Shown here: piece after piece, positions 55,275 through 63,670 of the stretch
How the letters are laid out: every line of letters begins with the position of its first letter
How positions within the stretch are numbered: the stretch's first letter is position 1
Source of the DNA: Pseudonocardia sp. 73-21
GTDB lineage: Bacteria > Actinomycetota > Actinomycetes > Mycobacteriales > Pseudonocardiaceae
NCBI RefSeq assembly: GCF_001899645.1
Contig: NZ_MKVV01000093.1
Coordinates: forward strand, 1-64,000
Length of the DNA stretch: 64,000 nucleotides
Direction: 5' to 3'
Position numbers and translations under genes: made by a program
The notes under the pieces: model-generated
Databases searched by the model: none
What the model saw: the letters and a program-made list of their open reading frames with translations, nothing else
What the model was told of the DNA's origin: nothing

Positions 55275-56729
55275 TCACCGACTGGCGGGGGCGGTGAGTG
55301 GCGCGGCGGCCGGCACCCGCACGGCGGCCACGCATCCGCGGGGATCGGTGACGGTGGAGAGCCGCAACGAGCCGCCCTCACGGGCCAGCAGCTCGCCGGA
55401 GATGTAGAGCCCGAGCCCCGACCCGCCCGCCGACTCGTCGCGCACCCCGCGGCCGAGCACGGCACCCGGCTCCAGGTCCGGCGGCAGGCCCGGCCCCTCG
55501 TCGCGCACCTCGACCACCACGTCGGCCTCGTCGTGACGGGCGGTGACGTGCACCTGCGCCCCGGGGGCGTGCCGGTCGCAGTTGGCGAGCAGGTTGGTGA
55601 CCACCTGGGCGAGCACGGCCGGGTCGCCCCGGGCGCGCAGCCCCGGCTCGATCTCCAGGGTGAGCGCGGTGTCCCGGAGCGCCGCGAGGCCCTCCAGCAC
55701 GGGGCCCACCAGGTAGTCGTCGACCGCCTGCGCGGTCTCGTCGCCGTCGAGGATGCGGTGCAGGCGGCTGAGCTCGGCCAGCACGGCGTGCTTGAGCCGC
55801 TCGTGGTCCTGGCCGCCGTCGGCGCTGAGCAGGTGCGTGATGCCGGCCAGCCCGGCGAGGCCGTTGCGGAGCTCGTGGCTGCGCTCGGCGGCGAGCTCGC
55901 CGGCGCGTTCCATGTGCAGGGCCGCGGTGGCGAGCTCCTCCTGCTGCTGCCAGAACTCCGAGCGCTGCGTGGCCATCGAGCGCTGGACGATCTGCGCGAC
56001 GCCGATCAGCACGATGGCGAGCCCCACCAGCCGCAGCGCCGCGAAGACCAGGTTGGTGGTGGAGCTGGGCGCGCCGGTGGAGACCCGGTAGAGCTGCGCG
56101 ACGGCCAGCACGATGAGGCCCAGGCCGAGCCGCAGCCACGGGTTGCACTGGCGGCGGACGCCCTCCACGACGTAGGCGACGGCCACCGCGCTCCAGCCGA
56201 CCAGCACCACGACGGTGAGCAGCGGCCCCTCGACGAGCCCCCGCAGACCCGGTGTGTCGGGCAGGTCCAGCGCGGCGAACGCCGCGAGCCCGCCCACGAC
56301 CATCACGACCCACCCGCCCCACGAGCCCGTGGACCGCGGCGGCCGGATCGAGGCCAGCAGCAGCACGAGCGCGGTGACGTAGGCGACGAGGCGCGACGCG
56401 CGGTGGGCGATGTCCATGTCGGTGGCGGCCATCGTCGTCCACGGCAGCACGATCACGCAGTAGAGGACCAGGGCCGAGGAGATCCAGGCGAGCCGGGGTT
56501 CGTCGATCAGCCGGGACGCGACGAGCGCGAGGATCGCCGACCCCGCCCCCACCGCGGCGGCGGTGAGCGTCAGGATCTCGAAGGTGGCCTGGCCGGGCAG
56601 CGCGGCGAGCACCGTGTCGGCCTTCAGGAGGACACCGACCACCAGGCAGAGCGCAGCGACGATCAGGATGTCGACGAGGAGCCGGGACGACCAGCGCAGC
56701 GCGCGCCGGTGTACGACACTGTCGGTCAC
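55275..56729 (-). CDS. Sensor histidine kinase with multi-pass membrane domain
   Basis: 484 residues. About eight hydrophobic helices (LVDILIVAALCLVVGVLLKA, ALVLYCVIVLPWTTMAATDM, LLTVVVLVGWSAVAVAYVVE and others) fill residues 1-250. The H-box is ERSHELRNGLAGLAG (about 283), the N-box VVTNLLANCDRHAP, and the G-boxes are VRDEGPGLPPDLEPG and GGSGLGLYISGELL. It probably senses a membrane-associated or lipophilic signal. The downstream co-oriented gene order places the LuxR-type regulator 108 bp upstream, forming a two-component pair. Confidence 0.92.
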   Translation of the reverse strand: MTDSVVHRRALRWSSRLLVDILIVAALCLVVGVLLKADTVLAALPGQATFEILTLTAAAVGAGSAILALVASRLIDEPRLAWISSALVLYCVIVLPWTTMAATDMDIAHRASRLVAYVTALVLLLASIRPPRSTGSWGGWVVMVVGGLAAFAALDLPDTPGLRGLVEGPLLTVVVLVGWSAVAVAYVVEGVRRQCNPWLRLGLGLIVLAVAQLYRVSTGAPSSTTNLVFAALRLVGLAIVLIGVAQIVQRSMATQRSEFWQQQEELATAALHMERAGELAAERSHELRNGLAGLAGITHLLSADGGQDHERLKHAVLAELSRLHRILDGDETAQAVDDYLVGPVLEGLAALRDTALTLEIEPGLRARGDPAVLAQVVTNLLANCDRHAPGAQVHVTARHDEADVVVEVRDEGPGLPPDLEPGAVLGRGVRDESAGGSGLGLYISGELLAREGGSLRLSTVTDPRGCVAAVRVPAAAPLTAPASR

Positions 56730-56837
56730 CTCGTCACACCTCCGCGTGGATATCGTCCGGCCGGGAGACGTGCATCGTAGTGCCCGGACGGTGACATTCG
56801 CGCCCGCAGTGGCCCGATCGGCCGGATGCGTCCTCTG

Positions 56838-57512
56838 TCAGCGTCCGCTTGCCCGGCGGTACAGCGCCACCGCCTCGAGCTGCGAGCTGACCTCCAGCTT
56901 CACGAGGATCGCCCGGATCTGGGTGCGCACGGTGGCGAGCGAGACCACGAACCGCTCCGCCACCGCCTGCGCGCGGTGCCCCTGGGCCAGCTCCGCGAGC
57001 ACCTCCCGCTCGCGCTGGGTGAGCTTGTCGAGCCGGGCCCTCAGCTCGGAACGGGCCGTTGTCTGCTCGTGGTAGGTGTCGATGAGCTGCTGCCGGCGCT
57101 CCGGCGCCATCACCGGGCGCCCCTGCGCCGCCGCCCGCACCGAGCGCAGCAGGGCCGGCAGCGGCGCGTTCTTGGGCACCCAGGCCAGCGCCCCGTCGGC
57201 GAGGGCTCCCCCGATGCGGACCCGGTCGGAGCTGCCGGACAGCACCAGCACCCGCCAGCCCGCGTCGATCAGCGGGGCGACGAGGTGCACACCGTCGAGC
57301 ATCCGGCCGTCGCGGTCGCGGCCCAGGTCGAGGTCGAGCAGGACGAGGCCGGGGTCGAGGCGGCGGACGTCGGCGAGGATGCCCTCCTCACCACCCGCGT
57401 TACCGCGCCAGTCGGCCCGCAGCCCCTCGGAGCGCAGGCTCAGCATCAGCGAGGTCCCGACGAGCTCGTGGTCGTCGATGATCAGGACGTGGTCGTGAGT
57501 GGAGATGGTCAT
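56838..57512 (-). CDS. LuxR/NarL-type response regulator
   Basis: 224 residues from ATG 57512 (ATG 57518 possible). Receiver domain: VLIIDDHELVGTSLML, phospho-acceptor Asp in LVLLDLDLG (about 61), and WVPKNAPLPALLRSV. The C-terminal helix-turn-helix is LTQREREVLAELAQGHRAQA with ERFVVSLATVRTQIRAILVK. Unusually, the histidine kinase has HisKA-like rather than NarX-type HPt features, so pairing by neighbourhood is likely but not certain. Confidence 0.9.
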   Translation of the reverse strand: MTISTHDHVLIIDDHELVGTSLMLSLRSEGLRADWRGNAGGEEGILADVRRLDPGLVLLDLDLGRDRDGRMLDGVHLVAPLIDAGWRVLVLSGSSDRVRIGGALADGALAWVPKNAPLPALLRSVRAAAQGRPVMAPERRQQLIDTYHEQTTARSELRARLDKLTQREREVLAELAQGHRAQAVAERFVVSLATVRTQIRAILVKLEVSSQLEAVALYRRASGR

Positions 57513-57598
57513 CCGCATCCGGACTGTCGGTGGTGCCGTCGTCGTCACTGTCTCACCCAACGATTCGGCTCCGCAGCCGGTGCGGTTCGACGTCAGGG

Positions 57599-57809
57599 GC
57601 TCGCGGCCGGCGTGGGCGTCGGCGTGGGGGTGACCGTGGGGCCGATCGACGCGGCCTGCGGGCTCGTGGAGGCCGTGGTCGTCGGCGCCACCGTCGTCGT
57701 CGGCGCGGCGGTCGTGGTGGTGTGTCGAGGTTCTCCACCGCATCACGAGCGCGATGCCGACCAGGGCCGTGACGAGGAAGTCGGCGACCTCCGCCTGCTG
57801 GTGGAGCAA
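57599..57809 (-). pseudogene. Degenerate small membrane-protein ORF
   Basis: One frame reads LLHQQAEVADFLVTALVGIA LVMRW (a transmembrane segment), preceded by open sequence without ATG/GTG. The next frame continues TTTTAAPTTTVAPTTTASTS and TVTPTPTPTPAASP, a typical Thr/Pro tail, ending at a stop near 57598. The two would join with one frameshift near 57730. No function recognised. The 57513-57869 gap holds nothing else that I can support. Confidence 0.35.
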
Positions 57810-57869
57810 CGCGAAGGTGACGGGAGGCGGACCGGACGCCCGACACCGGGCGGACGTCGGGCTGATGGG

Positions 57870-58976
57870 TTACCCCTTCAGGCCTAATCCAGCGTCGATC
57901 CAACTACCCCCCGTTACCTCGATCTGCGGTAGTTGTCGCCTGACCTCTGACAACAGGTCGGACACGAAGAGCAGAACGACGTCGGGGCGGGCGTCGACGA
58001 GATCCACCGGGGCGATCACGGGGATGGTCGTGCCGGGCATGCGACAGCCCTGCTTGGCGGGCGAGGCGTCGGCGACGCCGAGCAGCAGGCCGTCCTGCAG
58101 CCCGGCGAGGTAGAGCAGCGCCACCGCACGGGACGCCGCGGAGTACCCGTACACGCGGGCACCGCGGGCACGGGCGTCGGCGGTGAGGGTGCGCAGTGCG
58201 GCGCTGGAGACGTCCACGCACTCCTGGAGCGTCGCCACCACCCCGGCGTCGAGCACGCCATCGGCGGTCTCCGAGGCCACCAGCTCCGTGACGGACGTGT
58301 CGGGGAGACCGCCGCGGCGGGCCGCGACCAGCACGGTGCCGCCGTAGAGCGGGAAGCTCCATGCGTGGGTGACGGTGAACCCGTGCCGCGCGAGCATCGT
58401 CTGCAGCGCGGGCACCGAATAATAGGCGTAGTGGCCGAGGCGCACGGCGTTCCACTGCTGCTCACGCAGGATCGCGGCGAGGCTGTGGAACTGGAACAGC
58501 AGCGTTCCCCCGGGAGCCAGCGCGTCGACGAGCGCGGCGAGGGCCGCGGCCTGGTCGGTGGCGTGCATGAGGCCGAAGGACCCGTCGACGACCACGTCGG
58601 CGGGTGTGCCCGGCTCAGCCCGCCGCAGCCCGAGCGCCTCGAGCTCCGACCACCACGAGCCCCCGTGCGGGGTGTGCCCCTCGGTGACGGTGGCGCCGAC
58701 CGGCAGGAACCCGGCGGCGTGCGCGGCCACGACGGCGTCGTGCCGCTGCTCGGTGAGCGCAGCCGGTTCGAGCCCCTCGGGCTGGTCGGGCAGGTCGGCG
58801 TCGTCGGCGAGCTGGGCGAGGCCGCACCCGGCGCAGAGCCACAGCCGTAGCGGGAACACGGGGTCGGGCGCCGGGTCGTGCAGCGGCGGGAAGTACTCGC
58901 ACGCCGGCTGCTCCCCCAGGTCGAGCACGATCTCGCCGGAGGTGGACCGGCACCACCGGCACCGCAGCTGCGCCAT
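57870..58976 (-). CDS. Zinc-knuckle C-methyltransferase-like protein, SAM motif atypical
   Basis: 368 residues from ATG 58976 (MAQLRCRWCRSTSGEIVLDL). N-terminal knuckles CRWC and CAGC and a C-terminal Methyltransf_14 domain (VYGYSAASRAVALLYLAGLQ) match the sugar C-methyltransferase at 46478. In the middle, where that gene has [10 protein letters not shown] and YHEHFQYY, this one has VVVDGSFGLMHATDQAAALA and RLGHYAYYS. The Asn-Asp-Gly and His-Glu-His motifs are thus absent, so activity is doubtful or different. Divergent, 33 bp away, from the rmlC-like gene. Confidence 0.85.
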   Translation of the reverse strand: MAQLRCRWCRSTSGEIVLDLGEQPACEYFPPLHDPAPDPVFPLRLWLCAGCGLAQLADDADLPDQPEGLEPAALTEQRHDAVVAAHAAGFLPVGATVTEGHTPHGGSWWSELEALGLRRAEPGTPADVVVDGSFGLMHATDQAAALAALVDALAPGGTLLFQFHSLAAILREQQWNAVRLGHYAYYSVPALQTMLARHGFTVTHAWSFPLYGGTVLVAARRGGLPDTSVTELVASETADGVLDAGVVATLQECVDVSSAALRTLTADARARGARVYGYSAASRAVALLYLAGLQDGLLLGVADASPAKQGCRMPGTTIPVIAPVDLVDARPDVVLLFVSDLLSEVRRQLPQIEVTGGSWIDAGLGLKG

Positions 58977-59009
58977 AACGAATCCCCTCGGATGGTCGAT
59001 AACCCGGAC

Positions 59010-59606
59010 ATGGAAGCACGCACGATGTCGCTGGCCGGGGTCCTGGTGTTCCTCCCGCAGGCCCACCACGACGAGCGGGGCTTCTTCACCCGCACGTTCG
59101 ACGCCGTGATCGCGCGCGAGCACGGGCTGCGCCCGGAGGAGTTCGTGCAGGACAGTCAGTCCCGGTCCCACCGCGGCACGGTCCGGGGGATGCACGGCCG
59201 CGGCGGGCGGGGCGAGTCGAAGCTGGTGCGCTGCGCCCGCGGTGCCGTCCACGACGTGCTGGTGGACGCGCGCCCGTCGTCTCCCACGTTCGGGCGGCAG
59301 ATGAGCATCACGCTCGACGACGAGTCGTTCGCCCACCTGTTCGTGCCGCCGGGCGTCCTGCACGGTTTCCAGGCGCTCACCGATGAGGCCGACGTCTGCT
59401 ACCGGATCGACCGTGAGCACGCCCCCGGCGAGGACCTGTCGGTGCGGTACGACGACCCCGACCTGGCCATCGCGTGGCCGCAGCCGGTCACCCTGGTGAG
59501 CGCGAGGGACCGGGCCGCGGGCTCCTGGGCCGGGCTCACGGAGGAGCTCCTCAGTGCAGGCGACGCCGCCCGCCGGCCTGGTCGGCCAGCATCCGCAGGC
59601 CGCTGA
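59010..59606 (+). CDS. dTDP-4-dehydrorhamnose 3,5-epimerase family protein
   Basis: 198 residues from ATG 59010 (ATG 58992 possible). RmlC cupin features: LAGVLVFLPQAHHDERGFFT, VQDSQSRSHRGTVRGMHGRG (catalytic His), LVRCARGAVHDVLVDARP and FVPPGVLHGFQALTDEADVC YRIDREHAPGEDLSV. Family enzymes epimerise dTDP-4-keto sugars; this copy is a divergent member (RGMHGRGGRGESK replaces the usual RGLHxQ). It pairs with the divergent methyltransferase. Its end overlaps the DUF5130 gene by 56 bp. Confidence 0.85.
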   Translation: MEARTMSLAGVLVFLPQAHHDERGFFTRTFDAVIAREHGLRPEEFVQDSQSRSHRGTVRGMHGRGGRGESKLVRCARGAVHDVLVDARPSSPTFGRQMSITLDDESFAHLFVPPGVLHGFQALTDEADVCYRIDREHAPGEDLSVRYDDPDLAIAWPQPVTLVSARDRAAGSWAGLTEELLSAGDAARRPGRPASAGR

Positions 59607-60063
59607 GCAGCCCGCCCAGGATGTCGCTCTCCTTGAAGGAGGCGACCATGCTCATCACCGCGAGCTTCGCGCCGCGGTCGGGCAGCCGCAGCCGCGCCTC
59701 GGGCCCGGTGACCACCTCGACCACGCGTTGCTCGGGGCTGACCGCCACCAGCACCGCCTCGGTGGTGCCCTCCAGCTCGCCGTGCAGCTCCGCCGCACGG
59801 GCGGTCGCGTCCGCACCCAGGTCACCCAGGTACACGCTGAAGCGCAGCCCGGTCTCCCGGCTTGCCATGGTCAGCGCCTCGTCGAGGCGGCTGAGCTGCA
59901 CCGGGCTGAACGGGTGGTCGGCGTGGGTGGGGTCCTTGTAGACCTCCGCCGCCGACACCCGCCCCGACGCCGTGACGACCGCGCCGTCGGGCAGGTCGGC
60001 GGGGTCGATGGTCGCTACCTCGGAACCGTGCTCACCAGCTGCCACGGGCACCTCCTCGTTCAC
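59551..60063 (-). CDS. DUF5130 (TPM-like) protein
   Basis: 170 residues. The sequence, with DGAVVTASGRVSAAEVYKDP, TGLRFSVYLGDLGADATARA, VSPEQRVVEVVTGPEARLRL and KLAVMSMVASFKESDILGGL, is the actinobacterial DUF5130 family. In mycobacteria a homologue is encoded beside pepN (Rv2468c as I recall, not checked). Function unknown; the TPM-like fold is found in phosphatase- or photosystem-repair-like proteins. The start codon lies within the end of the upstream small gene (32-bp overlap). Confidence 0.82.
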   Translation of the reverse strand: MNEEVPVAAGEHGSEVATIDPADLPDGAVVTASGRVSAAEVYKDPTHADHPFSPVQLSRLDEALTMASRETGLRFSVYLGDLGADATARAAELHGELEGTTEAVLVAVSPEQRVVEVVTGPEARLRLPDRGAKLAVMSMVASFKESDILGGLLSGLRMLADQAGGRRRLH

Positions 60064-60265
60064 CGGACACCGGGTGGCTGTCCACGGCCGCCAGATGCGC
60101 GCCCTCGGGGTTGGCCGTCCACCACAGGGGCTCGAAGGTCCAGGGCTGTCCCACCCGGTACCGCGGCCTGCGCGCCAGGCGCGGGGCGGCGGCGAGGAAC
60201 GCGATGATCAGGTACAACCCGACCGTCGGCACCACGAAGACCAGAATCGTCTGGAGCACGCTCAC
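60032..60265 (-). CDS. Small membrane protein of actinobacterial type
   Basis: 77 residues from GTG 60265 (ATG 60319 would add 18). A single helix, LQTILVFVVPTVGLYLIIAF, then a cytoplasmic tail PRYRVGQPWTFEPLWWTANP with a conserved Trp-rich motif seen in uncharacterised actinobacterial proteins. It overlaps the following DUF5130 start by 32 bp, so the two are probably cotranslated. Confidence 0.65.
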   Translation of the reverse strand: MSVLQTILVFVVPTVGLYLIIAFLAAAPRLARRPRYRVGQPWTFEPLWWTANPEGAHLAAVDSHPVSGERGGARGSW

Positions 60266-60346
60266 GACGGAGAACCTATCCGACCGGAACGTCACAGCAG
60301 GCGGCAGGTCGGCGGACATGGATCACAGTCGGCCGGGTCATCGGAG

Positions 60347-60620
60347 CTACCGGGCCTGCTGTAGCCCGAGTTCTCGGTTGACCAGCGACCTCGCCGAGGC
60401 GTTCAACCGGGTCGCGGCGCCGCCGTCCAGCTGGTTGATCCTCAACCCGACCCGACAAGCGGCGGAAGCTACCGCCAGAACCAGCACGCCGACGGCGTCA
60501 CCATCCCCACCTTCAGGACGGCGCCAGCCAAGCTGACAGCCGCCACTCCAAGGTCGATCCGCGGCCCTCACGAATGACCAGGGGTAACAGGGCGGCCACC
60601 AGTGCCGAGTCCGACCCGTG
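60347..60620 (-). pseudogene. Degenerate membrane-protein remnant
   Basis: Two frames give protein-like pieces on the minus strand: ALVAALLPLVIREGRGSTLE, then VGVLVLAVASAACRVGLRIN and QLDGGAATRLNASARSLVNR to a stop at 60347. They resemble the hydrophobic end of a polysaccharide-synthesis membrane protein, but too little remains to name it. The rest of the 60320-60671 gap is non-coding and carries GGGAGGGG before the next gene. Confidence 0.3.
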
Positions 60621-60671
60621 TAGCGGGTTCGGCGCTGCGGCCGCGCCCCATCTGGTTCTCGGGAGGGGATC

Positions 60672-61586
60672 ATGGTCAACGTCCACGTCGATCCGGTGTT
60701 CGACGATGAGGAACGCCGGCACCGGATCTTCTCCGGTGATGTGATCGTCTACACCGGCGTCCCCGCTGTGGCCGACTTCGCGAACTTCACCCGATCGCTG
60801 ATCAGTGAGCTCTTCGCACCCGAGGACCCGGTCACCATCCACCGCTCCCGGACACCCAGACAGCTGGCCGACGACCTGATCGAGTTCAAGCCCCGGTTCA
60901 TCCACCATCCGGAGTCGATCGCCCATGTCCGGCGCATCACGACGGCGTTGGGCGCCGACCCCGGCAGCATCCATGCCGATGTGCCCAAGCTGCGGACGGC
61001 GTTTCCGGACGGTGGGCTCAACACCGGCATTGCCTACGCGTTCCAGGCTCATCGCGATACCTGGTACGGGGCACCACCACAGCAGATCAACTGGTGGATG
61101 CCGGTCTGGCCAGCCGCCGCCGAGAACGTCATGGAGTTCTATCCGCGCTGGTTCGGCACGGCGATCGAGAACAACAGCTCGGACTACAACTATTACGTGG
61201 CCAACACCTGGCGGAGTCGGATCAAGGACTTCAGCGGCGCCAGCGACGTCCGGGTCCATCCCGCTCCTGTTCACGGACTGCCCGCCGACGAGCCACGGCT
61301 GTGCCTGGTGCCGCCGGTCGGCGGCATCATGCTGTTCTCCGGCGACCAGCTCCACGCGTCGATCCCGAACCGCACCCCGGCCACGCGTTACAGCATCGAC
61401 TTCCGGACGGTGAACGTGACCGACGTGCGCGAGGGTCGCGCGGCGCCGCGGGCCGACGTCGAATGCGTCGGCACGGCACTGCGGGACTTCCGCAGGCTCA
61501 GTGACGGCGCGGAGTTCAGCGAGGACGACGTCGCCCCCTACGACACCGCGGGCGCGCAGGGCGTCAAGGTGTTCACGCCCAGCTGA
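60672..61586 (+). CDS. Fe(II)/2-oxoglutarate oxygenase-like protein
   Basis: 304 residues from ATG 60672 with GGGAGGGG upstream. The double-stranded beta-helix metal motif is AYAFQAHRDTWYG (H-x-D, about 126) and the second His and 2OG-binding Arg are in GDQLHASIPNRTPATRYSID. NWWMPVWPAAAENVMEFYPR lies between. It resembles phytanoyl-CoA-dioxygenase-like hydroxylases that act on small molecules or sugars. G+C is lower than in the core genes. It begins a run of glycan-type genes to the window end. Confidence 0.8.
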   Translation: MVNVHVDPVFDDEERRHRIFSGDVIVYTGVPAVADFANFTRSLISELFAPEDPVTIHRSRTPRQLADDLIEFKPRFIHHPESIAHVRRITTALGADPGSIHADVPKLRTAFPDGGLNTGIAYAFQAHRDTWYGAPPQQINWWMPVWPAAAENVMEFYPRWFGTAIENNSSDYNYYVANTWRSRIKDFSGASDVRVHPAPVHGLPADEPRLCLVPPVGGIMLFSGDQLHASIPNRTPATRYSIDFRTVNVTDVREGRAAPRADVECVGTALRDFRRLSDGAEFSEDDVAPYDTAGAQGVKVFTPS

Positions 61587-61627
61587 ACCGGCTCGGCACG
61601 TGAACCCTGACGTACGAGACAGGCGGT

Positions 61628-61656
61628 CTCCGACGTTCGGCTAACGGTCGTCGGAG
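61628..61656. terminator. Hairpin between the oxygenase and acyltransferase genes
   Basis: CTCCGACG / CGTCGGAG, an 8-bp stem with 13-nt loop, 42 bp after the oxygenase stop and 20 bp before the next start. Weak terminator or leader structure. Confidence 0.4.
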
Positions 61657-61675
61657 CAGGACCGACTCCGCAGGG

Positions 61676-62821
61676 GTGAGGACACCTCGCTCTACGGACA
61701 GCTCTACGGGCACCGTGATCGTCTCGCCGATCGACCGCCTGTCCACCGCCCATCTGGACGACTGGATCGCGTGCCGCGACGCCGACCCGGCGTTCGACAG
61801 CCCGTACTTCCACCCGGGCTTCGCCACTGCGGTGCACCGCACGGGGCACGAGGTCCAGGTGGCGGTCGAGGTGGACGCTGGCGGGCGCGGGCGGGCGTTC
61901 CTCCCGGTGCACCGGCGAGGTTCCCTGGCCACGCCGGTCGGATCACCCGCCGCCGACTTCCAGGGCCCGGTCCGCGCGTCGGACGCCACAGTCGCGTTGA
62001 CAGGGCTCATGGTGGCGCTGCGGGTGCAACGACTCGCCTTCGATCACGTCCCGGCCACCGCGAACGGGTTCGCACCCTGGACCCGGACCACGTGCCCCTC
62101 ACCGTTCATGGACGTCAGCGGCGGGATGGACGGGTACCTCTCGCGAGCGTCCCGCAGCGGTCGGGACAACATGGGCCAGGCGCGACGGCGAACCCGCAAG
62201 GCGGAACGTGACCTGGGCGCGGTGGAGTTCCACGCCGACTCCGACGACCCCGCTCTCCTCGACCGTGTGATCGACCTCAAGCGCGGCCAGTACGCCGCCA
62301 CCGGAGCCAAGGACTACTTCACCGACCCCCGTCACGTCCGCCTTCTGCACGAACTCCTGAGCACCCGCGAGGAGGGGTTCCGCGGATCGCTCTCGGCCGT
62401 GTTCGCCGGCGGGCAGCTGGTGGCCGCTCATTTCGGGCTGCGTAGTGCAGGCGTCCTGCATTGGTGGTTCCCCGTCTACGAGCCGGACCTCTCGGCATTC
62501 GCCCCGGGCTGGATACTGCTACGAGAGCTGGTGACCGCAGCACCGGAACTCGGGCTGGTGCGGATCGACCTCGGCCGCGGCACCGACGAGTACAAGCGGC
62601 GTGCCATGACCGGTGCCACCGACGTGGCTCAGGGCACGGTCACCGTCGGTGCGACGTCACGCGCGGTGCAGCGGGTCCGGTCGGCGGCGATCACCGGTGT
62701 GCGGAACTCCCCCGCGGCCCCGGCGTTGCGACAGGGCATCCGACTTCTGCGCCAGCTCCGCTCGACCGGTGGGCAGACCTCCGCCCGCTCCGGGGCCCGG
62801 CAATCGTTCCGGACCATTTGA
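61676..62821 (+). CDS. FemAB/CelD-like GNAT acyltransferase
   Basis: 381 residues from GTG 61676. The double-GNAT fold of BioF2/CelD type: VSPIDRLSTAHLDDWIACRD, SPYFHPGFATAVHRTGHEVQ, then the second half SRSGRDNMGQARRRTRKAER and LVAAHFGLRSAGVLHWWFPV, LGRGTDEYKRRAMTGATD. CelD-like proteins occur in exopolysaccharide and lipid-linked glycan clusters, transferring acyl or aminoacyl groups to sugars. Context here agrees. Confidence 0.87.
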   Translation: MRTPRSTDSSTGTVIVSPIDRLSTAHLDDWIACRDADPAFDSPYFHPGFATAVHRTGHEVQVAVEVDAGGRGRAFLPVHRRGSLATPVGSPAADFQGPVRASDATVALTGLMVALRVQRLAFDHVPATANGFAPWTRTTCPSPFMDVSGGMDGYLSRASRSGRDNMGQARRRTRKAERDLGAVEFHADSDDPALLDRVIDLKRGQYAATGAKDYFTDPRHVRLLHELLSTREEGFRGSLSAVFAGGQLVAAHFGLRSAGVLHWWFPVYEPDLSAFAPGWILLRELVTAAPELGLVRIDLGRGTDEYKRRAMTGATDVAQGTVTVGATSRAVQRVRSAAITGVRNSPAAPALRQGIRLLRQLRSTGGQTSARSGARQSFRTI

Positions 62822-62936
62822 CTCCTCACTCGGTACCGACCCGGCGAGACTATCGCTCCATATGAGAAGAGAACGACGTAACGACCGAATCGGTACTGGC
62901 GAATCACAGACAAGGCAGGTGGGAGGCAAGGTAGGC

Positions 62937-63638
62937 ATGAACGAGGGAACGGTGCTGGTGCTGAACTGGCACGGCATCGGCGATCCTCCGCGGGATCTGG
63001 ATCCGGGCGAAGCACGGACCTGGGTGCCGACGGCATCGTTCGAGAGCGTCCTCGATGCGGTCGCGGACCGATCCGACGTCATGATCACATTCGACGACGG
63101 CAACGTCTCCGACGTCGAAATCGCTCTGCCGCTGTTGCTGGAGCGCAACCTGTCGGCACAGTTCTTCCTGCCGGCCGGGCTCATCGGGGAGCCTGGCAGG
63201 CTCGACGAGTCCGGGATCCGGAAACTGACCGGCACCGGCATGACCATCGGCTCTCACGGATGGGCCCACCGCGACTGGCGGCGCCTGCGGCCGGTGGAGG
63301 TGAAGGACGAGTACGAGCGCGCCCCCGAGGAGCTCGGGCGCATCACCGACCAGCGGATCGACATCGTCGCCATTCCGTTCGGGTCCTACGACCGGGACGT
63401 GATCGGCCGCCTGCGTGACCAGGACGTGCGCCGCGTCTACACGAGCGACGGCGGCCGGACCGATCCGCAGCAGTGGCTTCAGAGCCGCTTCAGCGTGCGT
63501 AGGGACACCACGGCGGAGGATATTCGGGCCATGCTGGCGCACCGGCCCGCCCCGCGGGAGCGGATGCGCCGGGCGGCCGTCATGTGGGCCAAGCGAAACC
63601 GGCCGACTTCCGGGATGGGTGGATTTGCGCGGGAGTAA
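62937..63638 (+). CDS. Polysaccharide deacetylase (NodB homology domain)
   Basis: 233 residues from ATG 62937 (MNEGTVLVLNWHGIGDPPRD) with AAGGTAGGC; ATG 62862 would add 25 residues. NodB motifs: VMITFDDGNVSDVEIALPLL (catalytic Asp and metal Asp, about 51), IGSHGWAHRDWRRL (H-x3-H metal site) and AIPFGSYDRDV. It removes N-acetyl groups from a polysaccharide or lipid-linked sugar. No signal peptide, so probably acts on the cytoplasmic precursor. Confidence 0.9.
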   Translation: MNEGTVLVLNWHGIGDPPRDLDPGEARTWVPTASFESVLDAVADRSDVMITFDDGNVSDVEIALPLLLERNLSAQFFLPAGLIGEPGRLDESGIRKLTGTGMTIGSHGWAHRDWRRLRPVEVKDEYERAPEELGRITDQRIDIVAIPFGSYDRDVIGRLRDQDVRRVYTSDGGRTDPQQWLQSRFSVRRDTTAEDIRAMLAHRPAPRERMRRAAVMWAKRNRPTSGMGGFARE

Positions 63639-63670
63639 CGACCCTGCGCGATCGAACGAGTAGTTCGAGC

